Assembly (NCBI RefSeq): GCF_001425575.1
Contig: NZ_LMRD01000006.1
Coordinates: forward strand, 507,977-571,976
Direction of reading: 5' to 3'
DNA length: 64,000 nt
Source of the DNA: Aurantimonas sp. Leaf443
GTDB lineage: Bacteria > Pseudomonadota > Alphaproteobacteria > Rhizobiales > Rhizobiaceae
Below the pieces are notes generated by a model. It made no database searches and was not told the DNA's origin. It saw only the letters and a program-made list of their open reading frames with translations. The position numbers and the translations under genes are program-made. This document shows, piece by piece, positions 48,779 through 57,343 of this stretch (within the stretch, counting starts at the first letter, position 1; the number at the start of each line of letters is the position of its first letter).

Positions 48779-50422
48779 ATGGCTGAGCGCCGCGACCTCA
48801 TCATCGGCATCGATGCCGGGACCTCGGTCGTCAAGGCGGTCGCCTTCGATCTCGCCGGCCGCCAGATCGCCTCGGCCTCGGTTCTCAACCGGTTCACGGA
48901 GGGGCCGGACGGCTCGGCCTGCCAGTCGCTGAAGCGCACTTGGCAGGACTGCGCGGCGGCGCTGCGCGATCTCGGGAACCGCGTCGATGGCCTCGCGGCC
49001 CGCACGGCGGCGCTCGCCGTGACGGGGCAGGGCGACGGCACCTGGCTGGTCGGACCGGGCGACGCCCCGGTGACGGACGCCTGGCTCTGGCTCGACGCGC
49101 GCTCGGCGCCGACGGTGAAGCGCCTGCGCGCCTCCCCGCTCGACCGCGCGCGCTTCGAGGCCACGGGCACGGGGCTGAACACGTGCCAGCAGGGTGCCCA
49201 GCTGGCCCATATGGCGGCCGTCATGCCGGAGCTTCTGGACCGCGCGGAGACCGCGCTGCACTGCAAGGACTGGCTCTACCTGAAGCTCACCGGCCTGCGC
49301 GCGACCGACCCGTCCGAGGCGAGCTTCACCTTCGGCGACTTTCGCACCCGCGCCTATGACGACACGGTGATCGAGGCGCTCGGCCTCTCGGACCGGCGCT
49401 CGCTGCTGCCCCCGATCGTCGACGGGACCGAAGTCACCCATCCGCTGTCGGCGCGGGCGGCGGCCGAGACCGGGCTCCTCGCGGGCACGCCGGTCAGCCT
49501 CGGCTATGTCGACATGGTGATGACCGCGCTCGGCGCCGGCGTCCATACCGGCGAGGCGGGCGTCGCCTGCTCGACCGTCGGCTCGACGGGCGTGCACATG
49601 CGCGCCGTGCGCGCCGGGGACGTGGCGCTGAACGCCGAAGGCACCGGCTACGTCATCGCGCTGCCGGTGCCCGGCCTCGTCACGCAGGTCCAGACCAACA
49701 TGGCGGCGACGCTGAACATCGACTGGGCGCTCGGCCTTGCCGGCGATCTCCTGGCCGAGTTCGGGCAGGCGGTCGGCAAGGCCGACCTCGTGGCGCGCAT
49801 CGAGGGATGGCTTGCCCGCAGCGAACCGGGCGCGCTCCTCTATCACCCGTACATTTCGGCCGGCGAGCGCGGTCCCTTCGTCAATTCCGACGCGCGCGCC
49901 GGGTTCGTCGGCCTGTCGAGCGGCCATCGCTTTCCGGACCTCCTGCGCGCCGTCGTGGAAGGGCTCGGCATGGCGACGCGCGACTGCTACGCCGCGATGG
50001 GGCCCATGCCCGCCGAACTGCGGCTGACGGGCGGAGCGGCGCGCTCGCGCGCCCTGCGCGGCGTCCTGTCGGCGGCGACCGGCGCGCCGGTGCGCGTCTC
50101 GCAGCGCGAGGAGGCGGGCGCGGCGGGCGCGGCGATGATGGCCGCCGTGGCGATCGGCGTTTATCCTTCGATGGAAGACTGCATCGGCGAATGGGTGACG
50201 CCGCTCCTCGGCGATCCCGAGGCGCCGGACGCGCGCCTGACCGAAACCTACGAGAGCCTCTACCCCGCCTATATGGCGGCGCGCCGCGCGCTGGAGCCGA
50301 CCTGGGATCTGATGGCCGTCCGGCGCCTTGCGGCCGTGCGGGCCGATCCCGGCGCCGGCCCAGAGCCGGCCGATCTTGCGTTGGCGGCGCGCGAACCCTT
50401 CCGGAGTGAGACGCATGACTGA
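48779..50422 (+). CDS. eryA: FGGY-family erythritol kinase EryA
   Basis: 547 residues. Phosphate loop LIIGIDAGTSVVKAVAFDLAG, substrate loop VTGQGDGTWLVGPGDAPVTDAWLWLDAR with catalytic Asp, hinge STVGSTG and C-terminal LRLTGGAARSRALRGVLSAATGAPVRVS are those of EryA-type FGGY kinases. EryA makes L-erythritol 4-phosphate with ATP. It lies between eryD and eryB as in Brucella (gene content shared, order changed: D-A-B-C). The last 8 bases overlap eryB. Confidence 0.87.
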   Translation: MAERRDLIIGIDAGTSVVKAVAFDLAGRQIASASVLNRFTEGPDGSACQSLKRTWQDCAAALRDLGNRVDGLAARTAALAVTGQGDGTWLVGPGDAPVTDAWLWLDARSAPTVKRLRASPLDRARFEATGTGLNTCQQGAQLAHMAAVMPELLDRAETALHCKDWLYLKLTGLRATDPSEASFTFGDFRTRAYDDTVIEALGLSDRRSLLPPIVDGTEVTHPLSARAAAETGLLAGTPVSLGYVDMVMTALGAGVHTGEAGVACSTVGSTGVHMRAVRAGDVALNAEGTGYVIALPVPGLVTQVQTNMAATLNIDWALGLAGDLLAEFGQAVGKADLVARIEGWLARSEPGALLYHPYISAGERGPFVNSDARAGFVGLSSGHRFPDLLRAVVEGLGMATRDCYAAMGPMPAELRLTGGAARSRALRGVLSAATGAPVRVSQREEAGAAGAAMMAAVAIGVYPSMEDCIGEWVTPLLGDPEAPDARLTETYESLYPAYMAARRALEPTWDLMAVRRLAAVRADPGAGPEPADLALAAREPFRSETHD

Positions 50423-51926
50423 ATGCAACGTGGTCGATCTCGTCGTCATCGGCGGCGGCATCAACGGTGCCGGCATCGCGCGAGACGCGGCGGGGCGGGG
50501 CCTGTCGGTGATCCTGTGCGAGAAGGGCGATCTCGCCGAAGGCACCTCGTCGCGCTCGGGCAAGCTGGTGCACGGGGGCTTGCGCTATCTCGAATATTAC
50601 GAGTTCCGGCTCGTGCGCGAGGCGCTGATCGAGCGCGAGGTGCTCTTGAACGCGGCGAGCCACATCATCTGGCCGATGCGCTTCGTGCTGCCGCACAGCC
50701 CCGACGACAGGCCGGCCTGGCTCGTGCGGCTCGGGCTCTTCCTTTACGATCACCTGGGCGGACGCAAACGGCTGCCGGGCACGCGCAGCCTCGATCTGCG
50801 GCGCGATCCCGAAGGGGCGCCGATCCTCGACAAATACACGAAGGGTTTCGAATATTCCGACTGCTGGGTCGACGACGCGCGGCTCGTGGTCCTCAACGCC
50901 GTCGACGCCGCCCGCCGCGGCGCCGAGGTGCTGACGCGCACCGCCTGCACCAGCGCCCGGCGCGAGAACGGCGCCTGGATGGTGGAGCTCCGGGACGAGG
51001 CGACCGGCGAGACGCGCAGCGTGACGGCCAAGGGCATCGTCAACGCCGCCGGCCCCTGGGTCAACGACATCGTGGGCCGCGTCGCCGGGCGCAACAGCCG
51101 GCGCAACGTGCGCCTCGTGAAGGGCAGCCACATCATCGTGCCGAAGTTCTGGGAGGGCAATCAGGCCTATCTAGTGCAGAACCACGACAAGCGGGTGATC
51201 TTCATCAATCCCTACGAGGGCGACAAGGCGCTGATCGGCACGACCGACATCGCCTACGAGGGGCGCCCCGAGGAGGTGAGCGCGGACGAGGCGGAGATCG
51301 ACTATCTCCTGAAGGCGGTGAACCGCTACTTCAAGGAGAAGCTGCGGCGCGAGGACGTGCTGGAGACCTTCTCGGGCGTGCGCCCGCTCTTCGACGACGG
51401 CAAGGGCAACCCCTCCGCCGTCACGCGCGACTACAGCTTCGATCTCGACGAGGGCGATGGCGCGCCGATGCTGAACATCTATGGCGGCAAGATCACCACC
51501 TTCCGCGAACTCTCCGAGCACGCGATCGAGAAGATCGCGACCTTCTATCCCGGCCTGAAGGGCAGCTGGACGGCGAGCGCGACGCTGCCGGGCGGCGATA
51601 TCGCCAATGCGGACTTCGTCGGCTTCGCCGAGGAGCTGCGCACCGCCTATCCCTGGATGCCGCGCCCCCTGATCCATCAGTTCGGGCGTCTCTACGGCAC
51701 GATCACGCGCCAGATCGTCGGCGGTGCGACCTCGATCGAAGGGCTCGGCCGGCATTTCGGCGGCCATCTCTACGAGGCCGAGGTGCGCTATCTGGCCGCG
51801 AACGAATGGGCGAGGACCGCCGAGGACGTGATGCGCCGCCGCACCAAGAAGGGCCTGCACATGAGCGCCGCCGAGCGGGCCGACTTCACCCGCTGGTTCG
51901 ACGCCAACCTCGCCGCCGCGATCTGA
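50415..51926 (+). CDS. eryB: Erythritol-4-phosphate dehydrogenase EryB (GlpD family)
   Basis: 503 residues. FAD motif LVVIGGGINGAGIARDAAGRGLSV, then GTSSRSGKLVHGGLRYLEYYEFRLVREAL, IVNAAGPWVNDIVG, FSGVRPLFDDG and NIYGGKITTFRELSEHAIEKI. The length equals GlpD of E. coli. EryB oxidises L-erythritol 4-phosphate to a 3-tetrulose 4-phosphate, coupled to the respiratory chain. Its place between eryA and eryC favours EryB over glycerol-3-phosphate dehydrogenase, though dual use is possible. Confidence 0.87.
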   Translation: MTECNVVDLVVIGGGINGAGIARDAAGRGLSVILCEKGDLAEGTSSRSGKLVHGGLRYLEYYEFRLVREALIEREVLLNAASHIIWPMRFVLPHSPDDRPAWLVRLGLFLYDHLGGRKRLPGTRSLDLRRDPEGAPILDKYTKGFEYSDCWVDDARLVVLNAVDAARRGAEVLTRTACTSARRENGAWMVELRDEATGETRSVTAKGIVNAAGPWVNDIVGRVAGRNSRRNVRLVKGSHIIVPKFWEGNQAYLVQNHDKRVIFINPYEGDKALIGTTDIAYEGRPEEVSADEAEIDYLLKAVNRYFKEKLRREDVLETFSGVRPLFDDGKGNPSAVTRDYSFDLDEGDGAPMLNIYGGKITTFRELSEHAIEKIATFYPGLKGSWTASATLPGGDIANADFVGFAEELRTAYPWMPRPLIHQFGRLYGTITRQIVGGATSIEGLGRHFGGHLYEAEVRYLAANEWARTAEDVMRRRTKKGLHMSAAERADFTRWFDANLAAAI

Positions 51927-51960
51927 CCGCACCGCCCCTTCGACCGCCGAGGACGACCCG

Positions 51961-52893
51961 ATGCCGCTGACCCTCTCGCTCAACACCAACCCGCTGGTGA
52001 ACCGCTTCGCCGATGTCGACGATCTCGTGGAGACCGTCGCGCGCGACCTTCGCATCCGCGACCTGCAGCTGACGCACGAGTTCATCAACCCGTCCTGGCC
52101 GGCTCCGGCGATCCGCCGCCTCACGCGCCGGATGGGCGCGGCGCTGCAGCGCACAGGCGTGCGCGTCACGAGCGGCATGACCGGACCCTACGGGCGGCTG
52201 AACCATTTCGGCCATCCCGACGCCGAGGTGCGGCGCTACTATGTCGACTGGTTCAAGACCTTCGCCGACATCACCGGCGATCTCGGCGGCACCAGCGTCG
52301 GCACGCAGTTCGCGATCTTCACCTATCGCGACTATGACGACGCCGCGCGGCGCGAGGAGCTCATCGACATCGCCATCGACTGCTGGGCGGAGGTCGCCGA
52401 GCACGCCAAGGGCGCGGGGCTCACCTCCGTCTTCTGGGAGCCGATGTCGGTCGGGCGCGAGTTCGGCCACACGATCGAGGAGACGATGCGGCTTCAGGAC
52501 CGGCTGACGGCCGCCGACATGGCGATCCCGATGTGGATGATGGCCGACATCGACCACGGCGACGTGACCTCGCCCAATCCCGACGACGTCGATCCCTATG
52601 CCTGGGCCCGCGCCGTGCCGAAGGTCTCGCCGATCATCCACATCAAGCAGTCGAAGATGGACAAAGGCGGCCACCGCCCCTTCACCGCCGAGCACAACGC
52701 CAACGGCCGCGTGCAGCCCGCCCCGCTGCTGGCCGCCTTGGCCGAGGGCGGCGCGCTCGACAACGAGATCTGCCTCGAACTCTCCTTCAAGGAACGCGAG
52801 CCCGACGACCGCAACGTCATCCCCGCCATTGCCGAAAGCATCGCCTTCTGGGCACCGCATATCGACTCGGGCGCGGGCGATCTGAAGGTCTGA
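51961..52893 (+). CDS. eryC: Tetrulose-phosphate epimerase/isomerase EryC
   Basis: 310 residues with a xylose-isomerase-like TIM barrel: LTLSLNTNPLVNRFADVDDLVETVARDLRIRDLQLTHEFINP, metal ligands likely in SVFWEPMSVGREFGHT, MWMMADIDHGD and PIIHIKQSKMDKGGHRPF. EryC converts 3-tetrulose 4-phosphate to L-erythrulose 1-phosphate, feeding EryH. It ends the eryDABC operon and is convergent with a PfkB kinase gene across two repeat hairpins. Confidence 0.87.
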   Translation: MPLTLSLNTNPLVNRFADVDDLVETVARDLRIRDLQLTHEFINPSWPAPAIRRLTRRMGAALQRTGVRVTSGMTGPYGRLNHFGHPDAEVRRYYVDWFKTFADITGDLGGTSVGTQFAIFTYRDYDDAARREELIDIAIDCWAEVAEHAKGAGLTSVFWEPMSVGREFGHTIEETMRLQDRLTAADMAIPMWMMADIDHGDVTSPNPDDVDPYAWARAVPKVSPIIHIKQSKMDKGGHRPFTAEHNANGRVQPAPLLAALAEGGALDNEICLELSFKEREPDDRNVIPAIAESIAFWAPHIDSGAGDLKV

Positions 52894-52914
52894 CGGCGAC
52901 AGGTCAGCACGAGG

Positions 52915-52968
52915 TTCTTCTCCCCTGCGGGGAGAAGTGCCCGGCAGGGCGATGAGGGGAATTCGGCT
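52915..52968 (-). repeat. Rhizobial-type intergenic palindromic repeat, copy 1
   Basis: A 9-bp perfect stem CTTCTCCCC-TGC-GGGGAGAAG (52917-52937) is followed by TGCCCGGCAGGGCGATGAGGGG. Its reverse complement reads CCTCATCGCCCTGCCGGGCA before the hairpin, the usual context of this dispersed repeat in Hyphomicrobiales. It lies 24 bases after the eryC stop and can act as its terminator. Confidence 0.65.
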
Positions 52969-53021
52969 TCCGACGTTCGGGTCACCGCGATCAGGCGCCG
53001 CTGGTTGTCCCGGACCGTTGC

Positions 53022-53069
53022 ACGCCTCTCATCCGGCTGCCGCCACCTTCTCCCCGCGGGGGAGAAGAA
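53022..53069 (+). repeat. Rhizobial-type intergenic palindromic repeat, copy 2 (inverted)
   Basis: CTCTCATCCGGCTGCCGCCAC precedes the 9-bp stem CTTCTCCCC-GCG-GGGGAGAAG (53047-53067). It is the same element as copy 1 in opposite orientation, about 110 bp away centre to centre, and lies just after the PfkB stop on the other strand. Confidence 0.65.
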
Positions 53070-53096
53070 TCACGCTTTGAAGGTCGAGATCGCGGC

Positions 53097-54047
53097 TCAG
53101 CCCTTCGCCGCCTCGAGCCAGGCGGCGACGCTCTCCCGCGCGTGGGCGAAGGAGCGCACGCCCGCGTCCGAGCCGAGGCCGCCGGCGACGAGGGCGGCGA
53201 CGCCTTGGGCGAAGCGGACGGCGTCCTCGGGATTCATGGCGTGGTGGAGGGCGGTGATGAATCCGGCGTCGAAGGCGTCTCCGCAGCCGGTCGTGTCGAC
53301 GACGTCGATCGCGTAGGCGGGCACGTGGAGGCGCGTACCGGCGGCGTCGGCATAGTAGGCGCCCTCCGAGCCCAGCGTGAAGACGCAGGTCCTGGCGCCC
53401 CGGTCGAGATAGAAGGCGGCGCAATCGCGCGGGCCCCTGCAGCCCGACATATCCTGCGCCTCCTCGATCGAGGGCATGAAGTAATCGATATAAGGCAGGA
53501 GCGGCAGGACGAGCGGTGCGGTCTGCGCGGAAGCGGCGATGAGGTCGAAGGTGACGGTGCAGCCCCGGGCCTTGGCCTCCTTCAGCAGCGTCACGCTGCG
53601 CGGGCCGTCGAGGCGCGCGAGGAGCCCGGTGCCGCCCAGATGCACGATCGGCGCGTCGAACACCTGGTCGTAGAAGCTTGCCGGCAGATCGAAATGGTCG
53701 GAGGCGCCGCGCTGGTGCAGCGCGGGCCGCTCGCCGTTCGGGCGGATGTTGAGGATCGTCGCCGAGGTCGGCACGCCGTCGAGGCGCTGCATGGCGGACG
53801 TGTCGATGCCAAGGCCCTTCATCGCGCCGAGCACGAAATCGGCCTTCTCGTCGTTGCCGACCGCCCCGACCGCGAGGCTTCTGAGCCCGAGCTTGGCGGT
53901 GTTGACGACGACCCCGCCGGCCGTGCCCGCGACCGTGAGCCTGATCTCCTCGATGAAGTCGACATTGCCGCGCTCGGGGATCGCGGTCACCGGGCGGCCA
54001 AGAATGTCGAGGATGTAGAGGCCGATGACGGAGACGTCGTAGCGCAT
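53097..54047 (-). CDS. PfkB-family carbohydrate kinase
   Basis: 316 residues of the ribokinase/PfkB family. The start motif SVIGLYILDILGRPV, the Gly-Gly substrate region TVAGTAGGVVVNTAKLGL and the anion hole/catalytic base DTTGCGDAFDAGF (about 265-277) are present. It phosphorylates a sugar or sugar alcohol. It is the last gene of the minus-strand ABC importer operon (12 bp after the ATPase), so it should act on the imported substrate or its first product. Specificity is unknown. Confidence 0.87.
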   Translation of the reverse strand: MRYDVSVIGLYILDILGRPVTAIPERGNVDFIEEIRLTVAGTAGGVVVNTAKLGLRSLAVGAVGNDEKADFVLGAMKGLGIDTSAMQRLDGVPTSATILNIRPNGERPALHQRGASDHFDLPASFYDQVFDAPIVHLGGTGLLARLDGPRSVTLLKEAKARGCTVTFDLIAASAQTAPLVLPLLPYIDYFMPSIEEAQDMSGCRGPRDCAAFYLDRGARTCVFTLGSEGAYYADAAGTRLHVPAYAIDVVDTTGCGDAFDAGFITALHHAMNPEDAVRFAQGVAALVAGGLGSDAGVRSFAHARESVAAWLEAAKG

Positions 54048-54058
54048 GGGACAGGCTT

Positions 54059-55126
54059 TCAGGCGATGAAGCGGTTGCCGTCGGCGAAAAGCATCAGGCG
54101 CTCGCGCGGGACGGTGAGATGCACGGTGCCGCCAAGCGCGGCCGGCGGGCGGCGCTCGGTGTTGACCTTGATGTCGGTGTCGCCGATGCGCGCCTTGGTG
54201 AGATAGCGGCCGGCGATGCCGATGGCCTGGTCGACGAGGACGGCCGGCACGCTGCCGGCTTCCGGCGCGCCGACCATGCGCACGCGCTCGGGGCGGATGC
54301 CGATGGTGATCTTGGCGCCCCGCGGCAGGCCGGCGGGCGCGGGCAGGGGGTCGGCGAGGATCGGCGAACGCACGAGCCCGCCCTCGACGCTGGCGGCGAC
54401 GAAGTTCATGCCGGGATTGCCGAGGAACCAGCCGCCGAACTCGGAGGTCGGCTCGTTGTAGAGCACCTGCGGCCTGTCATATTGCAGGATGCGCCCGCTC
54501 TTCATCAGCGCGATCCGGTCGGCCAGCGTCATCGCCTCGGTCTGGTCGTGCGTGACGTAGACGATCGTCTGGCGCAGCCGCTGGGTCACGAGCTTGAAGG
54601 CCCGGATGAGCTGCAGCTTGGCGTTGACCTCGACATTGGTCGTCGGCTCGTCGAACAGCACGATCTCGGACTGGCGCGCCACGGCCCGGCCGACCGCCAC
54701 CTTCTGGCGCGTGCCGGCGTCGAGATCCTCGATGAAGGCCTTGGCGAGGGGGCGGATGTCGAGGACGTCGAGCACCTCGTCCACGCGGCGCTGGCGCTCG
54801 GCGGCCGAGACGGAGCCGTCATGCACCATCGGCAGGGCGATGTTCTCGGCGACCGAGAGCGTCGGGTACATGACCGGATACTGGAAGACCATGCCGACAT
54901 TGCGCTTCCTCGGCGGCAGGGCCGTCACGTCGCGGCCGCCGAAGAGGACGCGGCCGGTGGTCGGGCGCTCGAGGCCCGCCAGCATGCGCATCAGCGTCGT
55001 CTTCCCGCAGCCGGACGGCCCGAGAAGGCAGGCCACCTCGCCGTCGGCGAAGCGCATGTCGATATCGTCGACGGCGGTGAAGGCGCCGAACCGCTTGGTG
55101 ACGCGGTCGATGGTGATCTCGGCCAT
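54059..55126 (-). CDS. CUT1-type ABC importer ATPase A (altered signature motif)
   Basis: 355 residues. Walker A GPSGCGKTT (36-44), Walker B LFDEP with catalytic Glu160 and switch His in YVTHDQTEA are intact, but the signature is LDAGT (135-139) rather than LSGGQ and the D-loop reads TTNVEVNAK. A C-terminal TOBE-like regulatory domain (IGIRPERVRM) completes it. It pairs with the ATPase encoded at 55126-56217, which keeps LSGGE but has lost its own catalytic residues; together they could form one working ATP site. Genes of this pair type occur in glycerol-type importers. Confidence 0.87.
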   Translation of the reverse strand: MAEITIDRVTKRFGAFTAVDDIDMRFADGEVACLLGPSGCGKTTLMRMLAGLERPTTGRVLFGGRDVTALPPRKRNVGMVFQYPVMYPTLSVAENIALPMVHDGSVSAAERQRRVDEVLDVLDIRPLAKAFIEDLDAGTRQKVAVGRAVARQSEIVLFDEPTTNVEVNAKLQLIRAFKLVTQRLRQTIVYVTHDQTEAMTLADRIALMKSGRILQYDRPQVLYNEPTSEFGGWFLGNPGMNFVAASVEGGLVRSPILADPLPAPAGLPRGAKITIGIRPERVRMVGAPEAGSVPAVLVDQAIGIAGRYLTKARIGDTDIKVNTERRPPAALGGTVHLTVPRERLMLFADGNRFIA

Positions 55127-56217
55127 CAGAGCCTCCCTGCGCCGAGCCGCGCGCCGCTCCCGGCGTCGAACAGCATGATGTCGGCGGGATCGACGGCAAG
55201 GCGCAGCCGCGTGCCGAGTTCGGGCGGCGGCGCGCCGGTGAGCGGCATCGTCGCCGTCAGCGGATGGCCACCCGCCTCGACATAGACGACGGCCTCGCCG
55301 CCGAGATTCTCGACCAGCGTCACCTCGGCGTCGATCTGGAGAAGCGCGGCGTCGGCCGGCCGGGCGCCTGCCTGCGGCATCAGCCGGATCGCCTCCGGCC
55401 GCAGGCCCGCGATCACGGCGCCCTCGAAACCCTGGAACAGGCCGGACGCGCGCAGCGGGCCGGCGTCCAGGCGGCCGCCCGAAAGCGTGCCCGGCACCAG
55501 ATTGGCATGCGGGAAGCCGACGAGATCCAGCGAGCGCATGTGCCGCGGGTCGTCGTAGACGGCGATGGCGCCGTCGTGCTGGACGACGCGGCCCTTGTCG
55601 AGGACGACGAGGCGCTGGGCCATGGTGAGGGCTTCCAGCGAATCCGAGGTCGCATAGAGGAAGGTCGCCTTCAACTCCTCGCGAAGGGCCTTCAATTCAT
55701 CCATCAGGCGCTCGCGCAGCTTGTAGTCGAGGCCGACGAGCGGATCGTCGAGGACGAAGATCTCGGCGTTCTTCAGAAGGCCGCGGGCCACCGCCACGCG
55801 CTGCTTCTCGCCGCCCGAGAGCTGGTCGGGCGTCTTCTTCAGGAGATGGGTGATGGCGAGGATGCCGGCGGTTCGGTCGACGCGGCGGGCGATCTCGTCC
55901 TTCGGCGCCTTCGCCAGCGTCAGCGGATAGGCCATGTTCTGCGCCACCGTCTGGTGCGGGTAGAGCGCGAAGCTCTGCGGCACGTAGCCGATGGGCCGCT
56001 CGGCGGGCGGGGCACCGGTGATGTCGCGGCCCGACAGGAGCACCTGCCCGGCATCGGGCGTCTCGAGCCCGACGAGGATGCGGAAGAGCACGGACTTGCC
56101 GGAGGCCGGGGGGCCGCACAGGACGGTGAAGCTCTGCGGCTCGACCGCGAGATCGAGACCGTCGAGCGCGCGCTTGGCACCGTAGGAGCGGGTGAGGGAT
56201 CGAAATTCGACGGACAC
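55126..56217 (-). CDS. CUT1-type ABC importer ATPase B (degenerate catalytic site)
   Basis: 363 residues. Walker A GPPASGKS (35-42) and signature LSGGEKQR (133-140) are present. However, Walker B ends FVLDDP with Asp158 in place of the catalytic Glu, and the switch His position reads ATSDSLEAL (Ser191). The C-terminus carries a TOBE-like domain (IAGLRPEAIRLMP). It is the complementary partner of the preceding ATPase and overlaps it by one base. Confidence 0.87.
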   Translation of the reverse strand: MSVEFRSLTRSYGAKRALDGLDLAVEPQSFTVLCGPPASGKSVLFRILVGLETPDAGQVLLSGRDITGAPPAERPIGYVPQSFALYPHQTVAQNMAYPLTLAKAPKDEIARRVDRTAGILAITHLLKKTPDQLSGGEKQRVAVARGLLKNAEIFVLDDPLVGLDYKLRERLMDELKALREELKATFLYATSDSLEALTMAQRLVVLDKGRVVQHDGAIAVYDDPRHMRSLDLVGFPHANLVPGTLSGGRLDAGPLRASGLFQGFEGAVIAGLRPEAIRLMPQAGARPADAALLQIDAEVTLVENLGGEAVVYVEAGGHPLTATMPLTGAPPPELGTRLRLAVDPADIMLFDAGSGARLGAGRL

Positions 56218-56222
56218 GGCGC

Positions 56223-56507
56223 CTATCGTCCGAGCTGCGAGAAATAGGGCACGAGCAGGATGCCGGCGCCGAAGATGGCCGCCACGATGGCGAGCACGGT
56301 CGCGATGAAGACGAGGCTGCGGCCGACGGACGCGTCCTTGCGCAGGTTGCCGACGGCGATCTGGAGCAGCGTCGAGACGACGAGGATCGACAGGCCGAGC
56401 TTGTAGAGCGTGAGATTGTAGCGCTGCGCGATGAGGAGGATCCCCGCCAGGAGGCCGAGGATCAGCGTCGTCTCCAGCCGTTCGGGAAAGGAGCGGGCAT
56501 GCTTCAT
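56223..56507 (-). CDS. Small three-helix membrane protein of the importer operon
   Basis: 94 residues with three predicted membrane helices: LILGLLAGILLIAQ, LYKLGLSILVVSTLLQIAVG and SLVFIATVLAIVAAIFGAGILLVPYF. It sits between permease and ATPase genes with 4-5 bp gaps, so it is translated with them. Glycerol importers (GlpSTPQUV) also carry a small membrane subunit of similar length (GlpU, DUF2160), but the sequence does not resemble the DUF2160 pattern I know. No function can be named; an accessory subunit of the importer is likely. Confidence 0.65.
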   Translation of the reverse strand: MKHARSFPERLETTLILGLLAGILLIAQRYNLTLYKLGLSILVVSTLLQIAVGNLRKDASVGRSLVFIATVLAIVAAIFGAGILLVPYFSQLGR

Positions 56508-56511
56508 GGGA

Positions 56512-57339
56512 TCAGACCTCGCCGCGCACCGTGCCGAAGGTCATGCCGACGAGCAGGTATTTCTGAAAGAAGTAGATGAACGCGATGGGAGGGATGATGT
56601 AGATCGAGGTCATCGCGGAGATGAAGGTCCAGTTCACGCCGCCGTCCGCATAGGTTCCGACCGCCAGCGCGTAGGGAATGTTCTGCGTGGTGACGCCGCC
56701 GATGATGAAGTTGAACAGGAACTCGTTCCACACGAAGATCAGGTTGAAGATGAAGGCGGCGATGAGGCCGGGGCGGACCTGCGGCAGCACGACCTTGAAG
56801 ATGACGTGGAACCAGGAGCCGCCATTGACGATGCCCGTCTCGTCGAAGCGCGTGGAGACGCCGTCGAGGAAGCCCTTCAGGATCCAGACCGAGAAGGGGA
56901 TCGAGAACATCGCGTAGAAGAGCATCAGCCAGAGATGCGAGTCCTTCCAGCCGAAGGCCACATACATCAGGAAGACCGGCAGGATGACGGCCGGGCCCGG
57001 CAGCATGCGGATCGACAGGAGCAGGAACATCAGGAAGTCCGTGCCCTTCGGCCGGAAGCGCGAGAAGCAGAAGGCGGCGAGGAAGGACACGAAGACGGCG
57101 ATGACGACGGCGCCGAGCGACAGGAGGATCGAGTTGCCGATCTGCAGGAACAGCGAGTCCCGGCCGAACAGCGCGACGTAGTTCTCGAGCGTCGGCTGGA
57201 ACACCAGCTTCGGCGGCACCGCCAGGATGTCGGTGCGCGTCTTGAAGGAGGCGAGCACGATCCAGGCGATGGGCGCGAAGAAGAAGAGCGAGATGGCCCA
57301 GAGGCCGGCATAGTAGAGACCGTTGCGCAGGCGCTGCAT
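56512..57339 (-). CDS. CUT1-type ABC importer permease (MalG-like)
   Basis: 275 residues with six helices: GLYYAGLWAISLFFFAPIAWIVLASFK at the start and the EAA loop GVSTRFDETGIVNGGSWFHVIFKVVLPQVRPGLIAAFIF. The C-terminus ...YFFQKYLLVGMTFGTVRGEV is typical of MalG-type proteins (FQRYLVGGLTAGAVKG). It forms the channel with the product of 57344-58267. Confidence 0.9.
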   Translation of the reverse strand: MQRLRNGLYYAGLWAISLFFFAPIAWIVLASFKTRTDILAVPPKLVFQPTLENYVALFGRDSLFLQIGNSILLSLGAVVIAVFVSFLAAFCFSRFRPKGTDFLMFLLLSIRMLPGPAVILPVFLMYVAFGWKDSHLWLMLFYAMFSIPFSVWILKGFLDGVSTRFDETGIVNGGSWFHVIFKVVLPQVRPGLIAAFIFNLIFVWNEFLFNFIIGGVTTQNIPYALAVGTYADGGVNWTFISAMTSIYIIPPIAFIYFFQKYLLVGMTFGTVRGEV

Positions 57340-57343
57340 CGGC

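Noticed and set aside
56223-56507. Small membrane protein as GlpU, making the operon glpSTPQUV
   Set aside because: Length fits but the sequence does not resemble the DUF2160 pattern, gene order differs, and the binding protein is shorter than GlpV; glycerol specificity is not supported.
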